A stretch of 6,238 nucleotides of DNA from Bacillota bacterium (GCA_023387295.1 JAEWIG010000368.1:1-6238); one strand, 5' to 3'. Counted from the first letter of the stretch, positions 1 through 6,105 are shown. Made by a program: numbers and translations. The notes: a model not told the origin generated them from the sequence alone.

Positions 1-227
1 GGTCAAGACTCGGTGTTCCGGTAGCAACAACCTTTCGTAATCAAGCAGAGGATATGAGAAGGATAAGTCTAGAGCAGGTTAAAGAAAAAGCTGCAAAAGC
101 TTCTCCAAAGGTAACACTCATTACTTCATTTTTAATTGCACCTATGATTATGCTAATGATTTTAGGCTTAATCATTCTTAATATGATTTACGGTGAGGAC
201 AGTATTTTTAAACTATTTTCAGGTTAA
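1..227 (+). CDS. tadC: TadC/TadB-like Tad pilus platform protein, C-terminal end (5' partial)
   Basis: The reading frame is open from the window edge (first full codon at position 3) and ends in TAA at 225-227, giving the last 74 residues. The visible protein starts RLGVPVATTFRNQAEDMRR, continues into a charged helix (EQVKEKAAKASPK), then one hydrophobic segment at about visible residues 38-61, and ends in a short tail. The pattern of a Gly-x-Pro, an Arg-rich cytoplasmic helix, Ala/Lys-rich 'KAAKASPK' and a final membrane helix is typical of the end of the T2SF (GspF/TadB/TadC) domain. These inner-membrane proteins link the TadA ATPase to pilin assembly. Placement directly before a Flp pilin and TadE/TadG-like genes favours TadC, but TadB cannot be excluded from this fragment. 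The rest of the gene lies upstream of the window. Confidence 0.8.
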   Translation, partial: SRLGVPVATTFRNQAEDMRRISLEQVKEKAAKASPKVTLITSFLIAPMIMLMILGLIILNMIYGEDSIFKLFSG

Positions 228-249
228 TAAAAGTCTATGAAAGGGGTGA

Positions 250-272
250 TGTTTCAAAGATTCATTGAAACA
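250..272 (+). promoter_or_regulatory. Perfect 8-bp inverted repeat between tadC and the pilin gene
   Basis: TGTTTCAA (250-257) and TTGAAACA (265-272) are perfect complements around a 7-base loop (AGATTCA). The repeat lies 22 bases after the tadC stop and 59 bases before the pilin start. No T-run follows, so it does not look like an intrinsic terminator. It could be an mRNA stem-loop that sets the 5' end or stability of the pilin message, or a palindromic protein-binding site. The stem is AT-rich and only moderately stable, so chance occurrence is possible. Confidence 0.35.
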
Positions 273-318
273 ATTGCTAATTAGTTTGTGAAGAGTCAGG
301 ATATTCATAAAAAATGTT

Positions 319-325
319 GAGGAGG
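319..325 (+). promoter_or_regulatory. Ribosome binding site deciding the pilin start
   Basis: GAGGAGG at 319-325 lies six bases before ATG 332. An in-frame ATG at 314 lies upstream of this site and has no ribosome binding site of its own, so the pilin start is placed at 332. Confidence 0.8.
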
Positions 326-331
326 AACAAA

Positions 332-574
332 ATGAAAAAGACATTAGTAGAAATGAGAGAGAGGTTTAACAACAGTTGTACAGCAATATATGTAGGGATT
401 AAAGGAAGAGTAAATAACCAAAAGGGTGTTTCCACAATTGAGTGGGTAGGCTTAGCAGCGGTAATTATTGCATTAATGTATGCTCTTGCTAAGGCGATGA
501 AAGGCAGCGGTGGGGATTTGTCAGAAACTATCATAAATAAATTAAAAGAGATGATTCAAAACATTAATACTTGA
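332..574 (+). CDS. flp: Flp-type type IVc pilin precursor
   Basis: This 80-residue protein is probably the structural subunit of the Tad/Flp pilus. A hydrophilic basic leader of 32 residues ends in Gly32 and is followed by VSTIEW. This puts Gly at -1 and Glu at +5, the class III prepilin signal cut by a TadV/CpaA-type peptidase. A continuous hydrophobic helix follows (about residues 33-55, VGLAAVIIALMYALAKAM), then a short polar C-terminus (GSGGDLSETIINKLKEMIQN). The predicted mature pilin is only 48 residues, which fits the Flp family. The Flp motif usually has Glu-Tyr at +5/+6; here it is Glu-Trp. The leader looks long for the family. No well-placed internal start was seen: the ATG at 353 has no ribosome binding site. 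It sits between the tadC end and the vWA lipoprotein gene, as expected for a Tad operon. No peptidase gene is visible in the window. Confidence 0.85.
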   Translation: MKKTLVEMRERFNNSCTAIYVGIKGRVNNQKGVSTIEWVGLAAVIIALMYALAKAMKGSGGDLSETIINKLKEMIQNINT

Positions 575-608
575 TTAAGAACAATTACATCTTGGAAGGA
601 GGGAAGTC

Positions 609-2006
609 ATGCCTAGATTTTATCCCGCAGCTATTATTATTATTTGCTTTGTCTTTTTAGCAGGTTGTCAAGGAGAAAATGGAATTGGAGATGAAGTAAA
701 AGAAGAGATTACTGCGGTTCAAGAAGAGCAACCTTTCACTGAAGAAACTGAAGAAACATCAGCTGACCCAGAAGAGAGCACATTTAATTTAGACGCTCCG
801 AAAATGCCTAGTAATCTTGAAGAAGTAGTTTCCTATCCAGTAGGATTATTTGCCTCAAAGGACACCAAGGTACAAGATGAAGCGGTTCAAGAAGCGTTAG
901 AAGTCATCCCTCCTCTTTCAGAAACGGCAAGCGATGACGAACTATCCAATTTGTTAGCATACGTCTATTCTCTGTTTAAGATGGATTATGATGATCCAAA
1001 AGTAATTATTGATTCATTGAGTATTGCATCAACTCCGGACTCAGAGGAAATCACGAAGGAAGAACAAACAGAAACGTTTAATGTTGAGATTATTCTTGAT
1101 GCAAGCGGCAGTATGAAGAAAATGATTGGATCAAAATCCATGATGGAAATTGCCAAGGAGGCCATTAAGGAATTTGCTTCATCTTTACCTGAAGAAGCGA
1201 ATGTGGGCCTTCGCGTATATGGTCATAAAGGAACAGGCTCTAATGCAGATAAAGCAATGTCTTGTGCGGCAAATGAATTAGTCTATCCTATTCAGCCGTA
1301 CAGTGAATCTGGGCTGAATGAAGCGTTAGGTAAGTTTAATCCTGCAGGCTGGACACCGCTTGCACAATCACTACTTGAAGCCCAGCAGGATTTATCCCAA
1401 TACAAAGGCGAAAACCATCGAAATATTATTTACTTAGTAAGTGATGGAGTAGAAACTTGTGATGGCGATCCAGTATCTGCAGCAAAAAGCTTTAAGGGTT
1501 CAGAAATTTCCCCATTAGTTAATATCATTGGATTTGATTTAGACAGTGACGCTGAACAGCAATTAATGGCTGTAGCAGATGCAGCAGGTGGCACATACGT
1601 AAATGTCCGAAATCATGAGCAATTAAAGGGCCAGTTTAATAAGGCTTCAGGTGATGCTCATAAATGGATAACTTGGCTAGAAAAGGAGAAAACTGGAGTG
1701 TTAAGAAACGCAGATAAACAAAAGACTGCAATTTTTAAGCTATCAAACTCCTGGCAGAATAATATCTTTAAAGAAGACTATTTAATACAATTTTCTCTTC
1801 AAAGCCTTTATACAAATGAGAAAATTACAAGAGACCAAGAATTAAAAATGTCTACTATGGCAAAAGAATTCTATAAACATCACTTTGAATTAGTACGGCA
1901 GATGAAAGATACATTACTAGATACGAGTAATGAAAATCTAGCATCATCCTTAGCTGAAATAAAAGAACTATACAATAAAAACGTCTCTCCAGGAAAAAAA
2001 GAGTAG
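609..2006 (+). CDS. vWA-domain lipoprotein of the Tad locus
   Basis: A 465-residue exported lipoprotein. It has a short N-terminus, a hydrophobic stretch (residues 6-18) and lipobox LAGC with Cys20 as the lipidated residue. An acidic Glu/Thr-rich linker spans about 23-60. The vWA domain runs from about 158 to 345 and keeps a complete metal-ion-dependent adhesion site: DASGS at 164-168, Thr249 in AGWTP, and Asp279 in VSDG. Cys219 and Cys284 are the only cysteines after the lipobox and lie in typical positions for this extracytoplasmic vWA subfamily (MSCA and VETCDGDP), so a disulfide is plausible. A helical C-terminal region follows (about 345-460). The start is supported by AAGGAGGG at 596-603, five bases before the ATG. 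The likely role is metal-dependent protein binding at the outer face of the membrane, in pilus assembly or adhesion. That role is inferred from context: vWA domains are often fused to TadG, but here the domain is a separate protein. Confidence 0.85.
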   Translation: MPRFYPAAIIIICFVFLAGCQGENGIGDEVKEEITAVQEEQPFTEETEETSADPEESTFNLDAPKMPSNLEEVVSYPVGLFASKDTKVQDEAVQEALEVIPPLSETASDDELSNLLAYVYSLFKMDYDDPKVIIDSLSIASTPDSEEITKEEQTETFNVEIILDASGSMKKMIGSKSMMEIAKEAIKEFASSLPEEANVGLRVYGHKGTGSNADKAMSCAANELVYPIQPYSESGLNEALGKFNPAGWTPLAQSLLEAQQDLSQYKGENHRNIIYLVSDGVETCDGDPVSAAKSFKGSEISPLVNIIGFDLDSDAEQQLMAVADAAGGTYVNVRNHEQLKGQFNKASGDAHKWITWLEKEKTGVLRNADKQKTAIFKLSNSWQNNIFKEDYLIQFSLQSLYTNEKITRDQELKMSTMAKEFYKHHFELVRQMKDTLLDTSNENLASSLAEIKELYNKNVSPGKKE

Positions 2007-2027
2007 GGGGACTTGATGAGTAGATGA
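2001..2027 (+). promoter_or_regulatory. Translation initiation region of tadE with a 3-codon upstream mini-ORF
   Basis: The only Shine-Dalgarno-like run (GAGTAGGGGG, 2001-2010) overlaps the vWA stop codon and lies 13 bases before the tadE ATG, which is long. It is better spaced for an ATG at 2016, which opens ATG AGT AGA TGA. The TGA of that mini-ORF (2025-2027) overlaps the tadE ATG (2024-2026) as ATGA. An in-frame TAG at 2021 rules out any earlier tadE start. Coupled re-initiation is possible, but the arrangement could also be chance. Confidence 0.3.
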
Positions 2028-2416
2028 AAAAATTACTGAAAAATGAACGAGGGTCGGCCATCATTGAATTTGTTTCGATGGTGCCCCTTGTCCTACTTTT
2101 AATGATGATACTTTGGCAATTTCTTGTCGCTGGATACGCAGTCATTATTACACAGTCTGCGGCAAACGAAGCAGCAAAGACTTATTCAGTCACGAAAGAT
2201 CGAACTAAAGCTAATGACGCGGCGGATAAGATTATTCAGAATGCTAAGGCTACATTAAAGCTGAATCGAAATGTGGATATCCAAGATATTAACTCAAGAG
2301 ATTTTGAAGCAACTGTAACGGTAGATATGACGTTGAAGTTTTTACCCAAAAAGGTTCTAGGTATCCTTCCTCCATTAACTTTTGATAAATCAATAAGCGG
2401 CAGGACGGTGGAGTAA
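2024..2416 (+). CDS. tadE: TadE-like pseudopilin
   Basis: A 130-residue protein with the TadE N-terminus: a short basic leader MKKLLKNERG, then SAIIEF. Gly10 is at -1 and Glu15 at +5 of a type IV prepilin-like cleavage site. One membrane helix spans about residues 18-44 (VPLVLLLMMILWQFLVAGYAV), and the segment after it (ITQSAANEAAKTYSV) matches the usual TadE 'a..AAreaAr' pattern. The rest is an extracytoplasmic domain of about 85 residues. TadE proteins are minor pseudopilins needed for Flp pilus production and are processed by the same peptidase as Flp. The gene lies 17 bases after the vWA gene and its stop codon directly abuts the next start codon, so the three genes are almost certainly cotranscribed. 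Confidence 0.85.
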   Translation: MKKLLKNERGSAIIEFVSMVPLVLLLMMILWQFLVAGYAVIITQSAANEAAKTYSVTKDRTKANDAADKIIQNAKATLKLNRNVDIQDINSRDFEATVTVDMTLKFLPKKVLGILPPLTFDKSISGRTVE

Positions 2417-3100
2417 GTGAAAAAGGTCATGGAGAATGAAAGAGGAAATACCATGATGTTTATGCTCGGATCAATGACCATGCTTATGTTAATGTTTGTC
2501 ATTATTGGGAGCTTTGCCAATGTATTTATTATTAAGGAAAAAGCATCGAATAATGCCGAACAGGCGAGCCTAGCAGCATCAGGGGAAATATTGTCAGGAT
2601 TAGAAACGGCGATCAACCAATATGACCAATTCCAATATGCTTTCTACGCAAGTATAGAGAGGCTTGATTTATATGAAATAGATTCAATCTTACGAGCACT
2701 GGGTGATGAGAAGTCTAATTTACAAAGCTCTGGGAGAGATTTATCTCAAATAGAGATTAATCATAATGCCATTAATAATGTGATAGCCAAAAAACTACCA
2801 GGGATTGAGAACGCCTTACAGGGCTTTGTATCTAGCGAGTTAGCCAGTTCCACTAACAGAGTCCAAAAGGCAGTATCAGACAATATACATTTCAATAAAG
2901 GTGAGCTATCTGGAACAAAGATCATGTTTTTCAATAATAATAAAAGAGTTGAGGTCAAGACAGCAACGAAATACAAAGCGGTTAAATACGATAACCTATT
3001 TCCCGATGACAAAAGGCTTATTAAGCAAAAGGGAGAAGGGTTAAAATTTGAATTTCTTAACGGTTTTGGGAGCTATACTTGGGTTCACACCTTCCCTTAA
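2417..3100 (+). CDS. TadG-like membrane-anchored pilus assembly protein
   Basis: A 227-residue protein starting at GTG immediately after the tadE TAA. The GTG is preferred to the in-frame ATG at 2429 because it gives MKKVMENERGN, parallel to TadE's MKKLLKNERGS, and because GGTGGAG (2407-2413) precedes it. A Met-rich membrane helix follows (about 13-39), then KEKASNNAEQASLAASGE, which resembles the 'qnaADaAALAaa' segment of the Tad/TadG-like N-terminal domain. The remainder is soluble and predicted to be outside the membrane. It contains a mixed helical part (about 60-150) and a C-terminal part rich in Lys and aromatics. Position +5 after Gly10 is Phe15, not Glu, so prepilin peptidase processing is doubtful. 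It has no vWA domain, which many TadG proteins carry; the neighbouring lipoprotein may supply that function. Confidence 0.7.
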   Translation: MKKVMENERGNTMMFMLGSMTMLMLMFVIIGSFANVFIIKEKASNNAEQASLAASGEILSGLETAINQYDQFQYAFYASIERLDLYEIDSILRALGDEKSNLQSSGRDLSQIEINHNAINNVIAKKLPGIENALQGFVSSELASSTNRVQKAVSDNIHFNKGELSGTKIMFFNNNKRVEVKTATKYKAVKYDNLFPDDKRLIKQKGEGLKFEFLNGFGSYTWVHTFP

Positions 3101-3145
3101 AAGAACTTTTTCTAAAATGTATCTATTATTGAAAGGAGAGAAGAA

Positions 3146-4510
3146 ATGAAGAGAACCATAAGGATAATATTTGCACTTTTTGCAACATTAGCTTTAATGT
3201 TTATCAATATTGGTCCTTTAGCTCTGAGTGCCTTAGCTTGGAAAGATTCGAATACATGGACTACCCCGCCATCATGGAATACTGAGCCTACTTGGAAAAC
3301 GCCTCCTAAATGGGAAGGACCAAAGTGGAAGTCTTCAGGTTGGGATACACAGCCTACGTGGAAAACTCAGCCGAATTGGCAAAACCCTGGATGGAATACT
3401 CAGCCATCCTGGAAAACGGAGCCTAATTGGCAAAGCCCTGGGTGGAATACTCAACCTTCATGGAAAACTCAGCCGGATTGGCAATCACCAGGTTGGGAAA
3501 ACCAACCAAATTGGCAAACACCAGGATGGGAAAACCAACCGTCATGGGAGAACCAGCCTAACTGGAATGATCCAAATTGGAATGGACCGAACTGGAATAA
3601 TCCAAACTCGAATCAATTGCCAGACCCAAACAACAATGGAACTAATACTGACCCCACTTCTCCGGATGGATTACAGCCAAATGTACCGGGTGACCCAAAT
3701 CCCCCAATTTCACCATATGATAAAAATAATCCACTAACCGATGATCAGACTAATCAACAAGAAGATTTTGATTCGGCGAATAACAATAATAATGAAAAGG
3801 ATGATCCGTTTTTTCAGTTTGATTCTCCAAAAGCAAAAGATGTCGCTGATTATGTAGTAGGAGATGTTGTTGGAGGAACAATTGATTTTATTGATGATAG
3901 TCTTAGAAACGGAGACATCACGATAACCGATTTTCTTAAGGGTAAAGCATCAATGGGATACTCAGGTTTTAAGGTATTTACATCGGGCGACACTTCATTT
4001 GATGCATTACATGATGGATATGAACTCCTAAAAGCACCAAAAGAAATTTATGACAAATATAAAATAATTAACGATTTAAAGAATGTTGAGGAGTTAAGAA
4101 AAGCCGGGCGAATTACTGATTATGTTAGAGAGTTTGAGCAGTTATATAAAACTGGAAAAACTTTTTCAACAGGAAATGCTATTGTTTCAACTATTACAAT
4201 GCCTCTAACAATATGGGACACAGTTGATAATGTAAAAAAATTAAATAATGCCACTACTGCAGAAGAAAAAAGTGATGCAAAATGGGGTCTCTTTGAAAAC
4301 TCAGGAGCTATTCTCTCAGGTGCAGCTCCTTTAGTTGCGATGATTCCAGGTGCTCAACCAATTGCAGCAGGTATGGCAATTGTTGGCTTAGGCATTGGTG
4401 CAGTAGGTTTAGGCCGTAAGCTGTGGAAAAATCGAAAAGAAATAGCAGACGATGTAGTGAAAAAGGCGAAAAAGGTAGGCAAATGGTTTAAATCTCTATT
4501 TAAAGGATGA
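3146..4510 (+). CDS. Secreted Trp-repeat protein with C-terminal hydrophobic hairpin
   Basis: I do not recognise a family for this 454-residue protein. The start is supported by GAAAGGAG at 3131-3138. A Sec signal peptide (basic MKRTIR, hydrophobic core about 7-27) ends in ALA at 29-31, so the mature chain would begin at Trp32. Residues 32-150 hold 22 tryptophans, each 5 or 6 residues from the next, in a 17-residue repeat of consensus W-x-T-Q-P-x-W-K-T-x-P-x-W-Q-x-P-G. Residues 151-227 form a Pro/Asn/Asp-rich linker. Residues 228-380 look folded and mainly helical (for example AKDVADYVVGD and a charged helix near 296-320). Residues 383-423 form two Gly/Ala-rich hydrophobic segments split by PGAQP. 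The last 30 residues are basic and amphipathic (KKAKKVGKWFKSLFKG). There is no LPXTG anchor. It could be a cell-wall or surface protein linked to the pilus, or a membrane-active effector; neither is shown. Its stop overlaps the next start. Confidence 0.8.
   Translation: MKRTIRIIFALFATLALMFINIGPLALSALAWKDSNTWTTPPSWNTEPTWKTPPKWEGPKWKSSGWDTQPTWKTQPNWQNPGWNTQPSWKTEPNWQSPGWNTQPSWKTQPDWQSPGWENQPNWQTPGWENQPSWENQPNWNDPNWNGPNWNNPNSNQLPDPNNNGTNTDPTSPDGLQPNVPGDPNPPISPYDKNNPLTDDQTNQQEDFDSANNNNNEKDDPFFQFDSPKAKDVADYVVGDVVGGTIDFIDDSLRNGDITITDFLKGKASMGYSGFKVFTSGDTSFDALHDGYELLKAPKEIYDKYKIINDLKNVEELRKAGRITDYVREFEQLYKTGKTFSTGNAIVSTITMPLTIWDTVDNVKKLNNATTAEEKSDAKWGLFENSGAILSGAAPLVAMIPGAQPIAAGMAIVGLGIGAVGLGRKLWKNRKEIADDVVKKAKKVGKWFKSLFKG
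3239..3595 (+). repeat. Coding tandem repeat, 51-bp unit (17 residues, three Trp per unit)
   Basis: Full 51-bp units lie at 3341-3391, 3392-3442 and 3443-3493. A 33-bp shortened unit (11 residues, two Trp) follows at 3494-3526, then degenerate W-x-x-P-x-W copies to about 3595. Looser copies with the same Trp spacing precede the block from 3239. Trp spacing runs 6-6-5 within each full unit. The units are similar in DNA as well as protein (repeated CAGCC..TGGAAAAC and TGGAATAC segments), so the array probably grew by recent duplication or slippage and may vary in copy number between strains. Confidence 0.9.
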
Positions 4511-5373
4511 GTTCAACTTTGATCAATACGAAACCAAATCCAAACCATATTAATAGTATTAAATCTTATAAAAAAGTGTTTGAGAAATGGGATATGTGGG
4601 ACTTTGCTTTTTACAATGAAAGTGATTATTACTTTCTTACATTATATGAGCGACCATTAAAGGGAATATCGGGTTATTTACTTTTAGATTATCAAGGAAA
4701 TATTGTTCCTTATCAAAAAGCAAAATCTCATATTTATTATTTAGTTAGTTATAATACAATGATTGATCAAGTAATGAAGGTAATGGTTCCGCAAATGTAT
4801 AAAAACATTTCTCCTTTTGAGGAAGTAATATCAATTCTTAAAAAAAATCGTAGTGCAATTGTAGATTCGTGTCAAAGAAGTAATATTTCAGTTGATAAAC
4901 TTATCGAATATACGACGATAACGGTGTCAAATAAAAGGAAAATAAAAGATATAGTTGATCAATTAAGTGAATATCAGAATAAAATATTGGACGAAAATGG
5001 TTATTTCGATAAAGCTATTTACGATGAAATGCAAGTAGAGTATGGGAAGTATAGTGAAATAATGTATTCTTATGCTTTAAGGGAACTCGAAATGATGAGG
5101 GATTATGAATTTCTTATGAATAGAATAAAGAATAATAATCTCACAATCCCAAATCATGAGAAAAATAGACTCATTCGTTTACTTGATGCATCCATTAAAT
5201 CAAATAATGGTTCACTTAAGAATTCTTTAGAACTATTTGAAAGAGATAAAGACGGAAAGAAGATAGATATGAATTTTGATAATTATAAGGAAGGTTTAAA
5301 AAGAAATCGAGAGGAGAAAGGTTTCAAATATTTTGAGGAAAAAATTGCTCCAAAAATAAGAAATCCAAAATAA
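4507..5373 (+). CDS. Soluble protein of unknown family, translationally coupled to the Trp-repeat gene
   Basis: A 288-residue protein with no signal peptide and no clear membrane helix, so probably cytoplasmic. I do not recognise its family. The N-terminal third (about 20-100) is rich in aromatic residues and looks alpha/beta (YYFLTLYERPLKG, then GYLLLDYQGNIVPYQKAK). The remainder looks largely helical and charged, with a long helix or coiled coil at about 140-210 and a basic C-terminus. The ATG overlaps the upstream TGA as ATGA. The only Shine-Dalgarno-like sequence (AAAGG, 4502-4506) touches the start codon, so translation probably depends on the upstream gene. Base composition is notably AT-rich: 17 G+C of 60 at 4561-4620 and 15 of 60 at 4921-4980, against 27 of 60 in tadE at 2041-2100. 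Coupling to a secreted protein suggests a partner role such as immunity protein, chaperone or regulator. That is inference from gene order only. Confidence 0.75.
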   Translation: MSSTLINTKPNPNHINSIKSYKKVFEKWDMWDFAFYNESDYYFLTLYERPLKGISGYLLLDYQGNIVPYQKAKSHIYYLVSYNTMIDQVMKVMVPQMYKNISPFEEVISILKKNRSAIVDSCQRSNISVDKLIEYTTITVSNKRKIKDIVDQLSEYQNKILDENGYFDKAIYDEMQVEYGKYSEIMYSYALRELEMMRDYEFLMNRIKNNNLTIPNHEKNRLIRLLDASIKSNNGSLKNSLELFERDKDGKKIDMNFDNYKEGLKRNREEKGFKYFEEKIAPKIRNPK

Positions 5374-5388
5374 TGGTAGGTATAGAAC

Positions 5389-6105
5389 ATGAAAAAATTA
5401 TTGACGAACTCAATATACCTGTACTCAAGCAAATTTGTTCCACTTATTTGCATGTCTTTAATAACCTATGTACCGCTTTTAATCCTGCATACGGTTATTG
5501 TAAACCATATTTATAATCAATCTCGTTTCATGGAATATCCTAGTGTTATTGGGGACGCAGCAAATGGAATTTTCATGCTTATTTTTCTAACGATTGCTCA
5601 GTTCCCTTTTATAAAACTAACCCTTTTAGATCATGAAGATGAAGAATCCATTTTCCGTAAGTCTTTAGGTTTTTCGCTGGATAAATTGATTTCTCTTTAT
5701 CTCTTTGCTTGCCTGTACGCGGTTTTAGTGTTTGTAGGTGGTTTATTATTTGTGATTCCTGGTTTAATCGTGTTGCTACTCTTTTATTTCGTTCCATATT
5801 TTATTGCGGATGGAGTAAAAACGTATAAATCAGCGATTAGAAAATCAATTAGCTTAATCAAAAAGAACTTTTTCATAACTATATTAATAATGGGTGCAGT
5901 CACCCTGATTCAATTATTAATTGAAAATGTTCTAGTTATATTTATTTCTTTTTACTCTGATACTTACGCTGTTTTTTTATTTATCAAAATTGCTTTGCAG
6001 ATGTTTATCCTGCCGTTCCAAATTATCCTAGTTACAAATTTATTCAATGATATTAAGACTGAGAATGCACTAGAGATTGAACCAAGTACTCTACTTAGAG
6101 GTTGA
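5389..6105 (+). CDS. Polytopic integral membrane protein, resembling DUF975/YciC/GPDPase membrane-domain proteins
   Basis: A 238-residue protein with about five or six hydrophobic segments (roughly 17-39, 58-79, 99-121, 122-140, 160-188 and 194-217). The segment GGLLFVIPGLIVLLLFYFVP, followed by about 20 residues and then AIRKSISLIKKNFF, matches a pattern I associate with a loose group of bacterial membrane proteins (YciC/DUF975-like and the membrane domain of glycerophosphodiester phosphodiesterases). In these an IPG turn between two helices precedes 'A...S..L.K.N'. No catalytic residues are visible and the biochemical role is unknown. The start is preceded by a weak GGTAGG (5375-5380), 8 bases before the ATG. 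It follows the previous gene by 15 bases, so cotranscription is likely. It could support insertion or export of the neighbouring secreted protein, or protect the membrane, but nothing in the sequence shows this. Confidence 0.75.
   Translation: MKKLLTNSIYLYSSKFVPLICMSLITYVPLLILHTVIVNHIYNQSRFMEYPSVIGDAANGIFMLIFLTIAQFPFIKLTLLDHEDEESIFRKSLGFSLDKLISLYLFACLYAVLVFVGGLLFVIPGLIVLLLFYFVPYFIADGVKTYKSAIRKSISLIKKNFFITILIMGAVTLIQLLIENVLVIFISFYSDTYAVFLFIKIALQMFILPFQIILVTNLFNDIKTENALEIEPSTLLRG

Noticed and set aside
237..284. Fifteen-codon ORF (MKGVMFQRFIETIAN) between tadC and flp
   Set aside because: The SD-like AAGGGG lies inside the ORF and only two bases before the internal ATG at 249, the peptide has no recognisable feature, and an ORF this short is expected by chance.
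314..331. In-frame ATG at 314 as an earlier start for the pilin
   Set aside because: No ribosome binding site precedes it, while GAGGAGG lies between it and ATG 332 at ideal spacing.
1855..2616. Minus-strand open frames opposite the vWA, tadE and TadG-like genes (and others at 277-534, 2761-3012, 5609-5797)
   Set aside because: They are antisense to well-supported genes, lack ribosome binding sites and recognisable domains, and have the composition of reverse-frame translation.
3097..3130. Possible promoter (-10-like TATTAT at 3124-3129) or terminator before the Trp-repeat gene
   Set aside because: No -35-like hexamer lies at suitable spacing, and the transcript would start inside the ribosome binding site. 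AAAAG..CTTTTT would leave a loop of only about two bases, so no terminator hairpin forms.
3341..3595. Regularly spaced repeats that could suggest a CRISPR array or noncoding satellite
   Set aside because: The repeats are contiguous, keep one open frame in multiples of three, and vary mainly as coding changes; they encode the Trp repeat protein.
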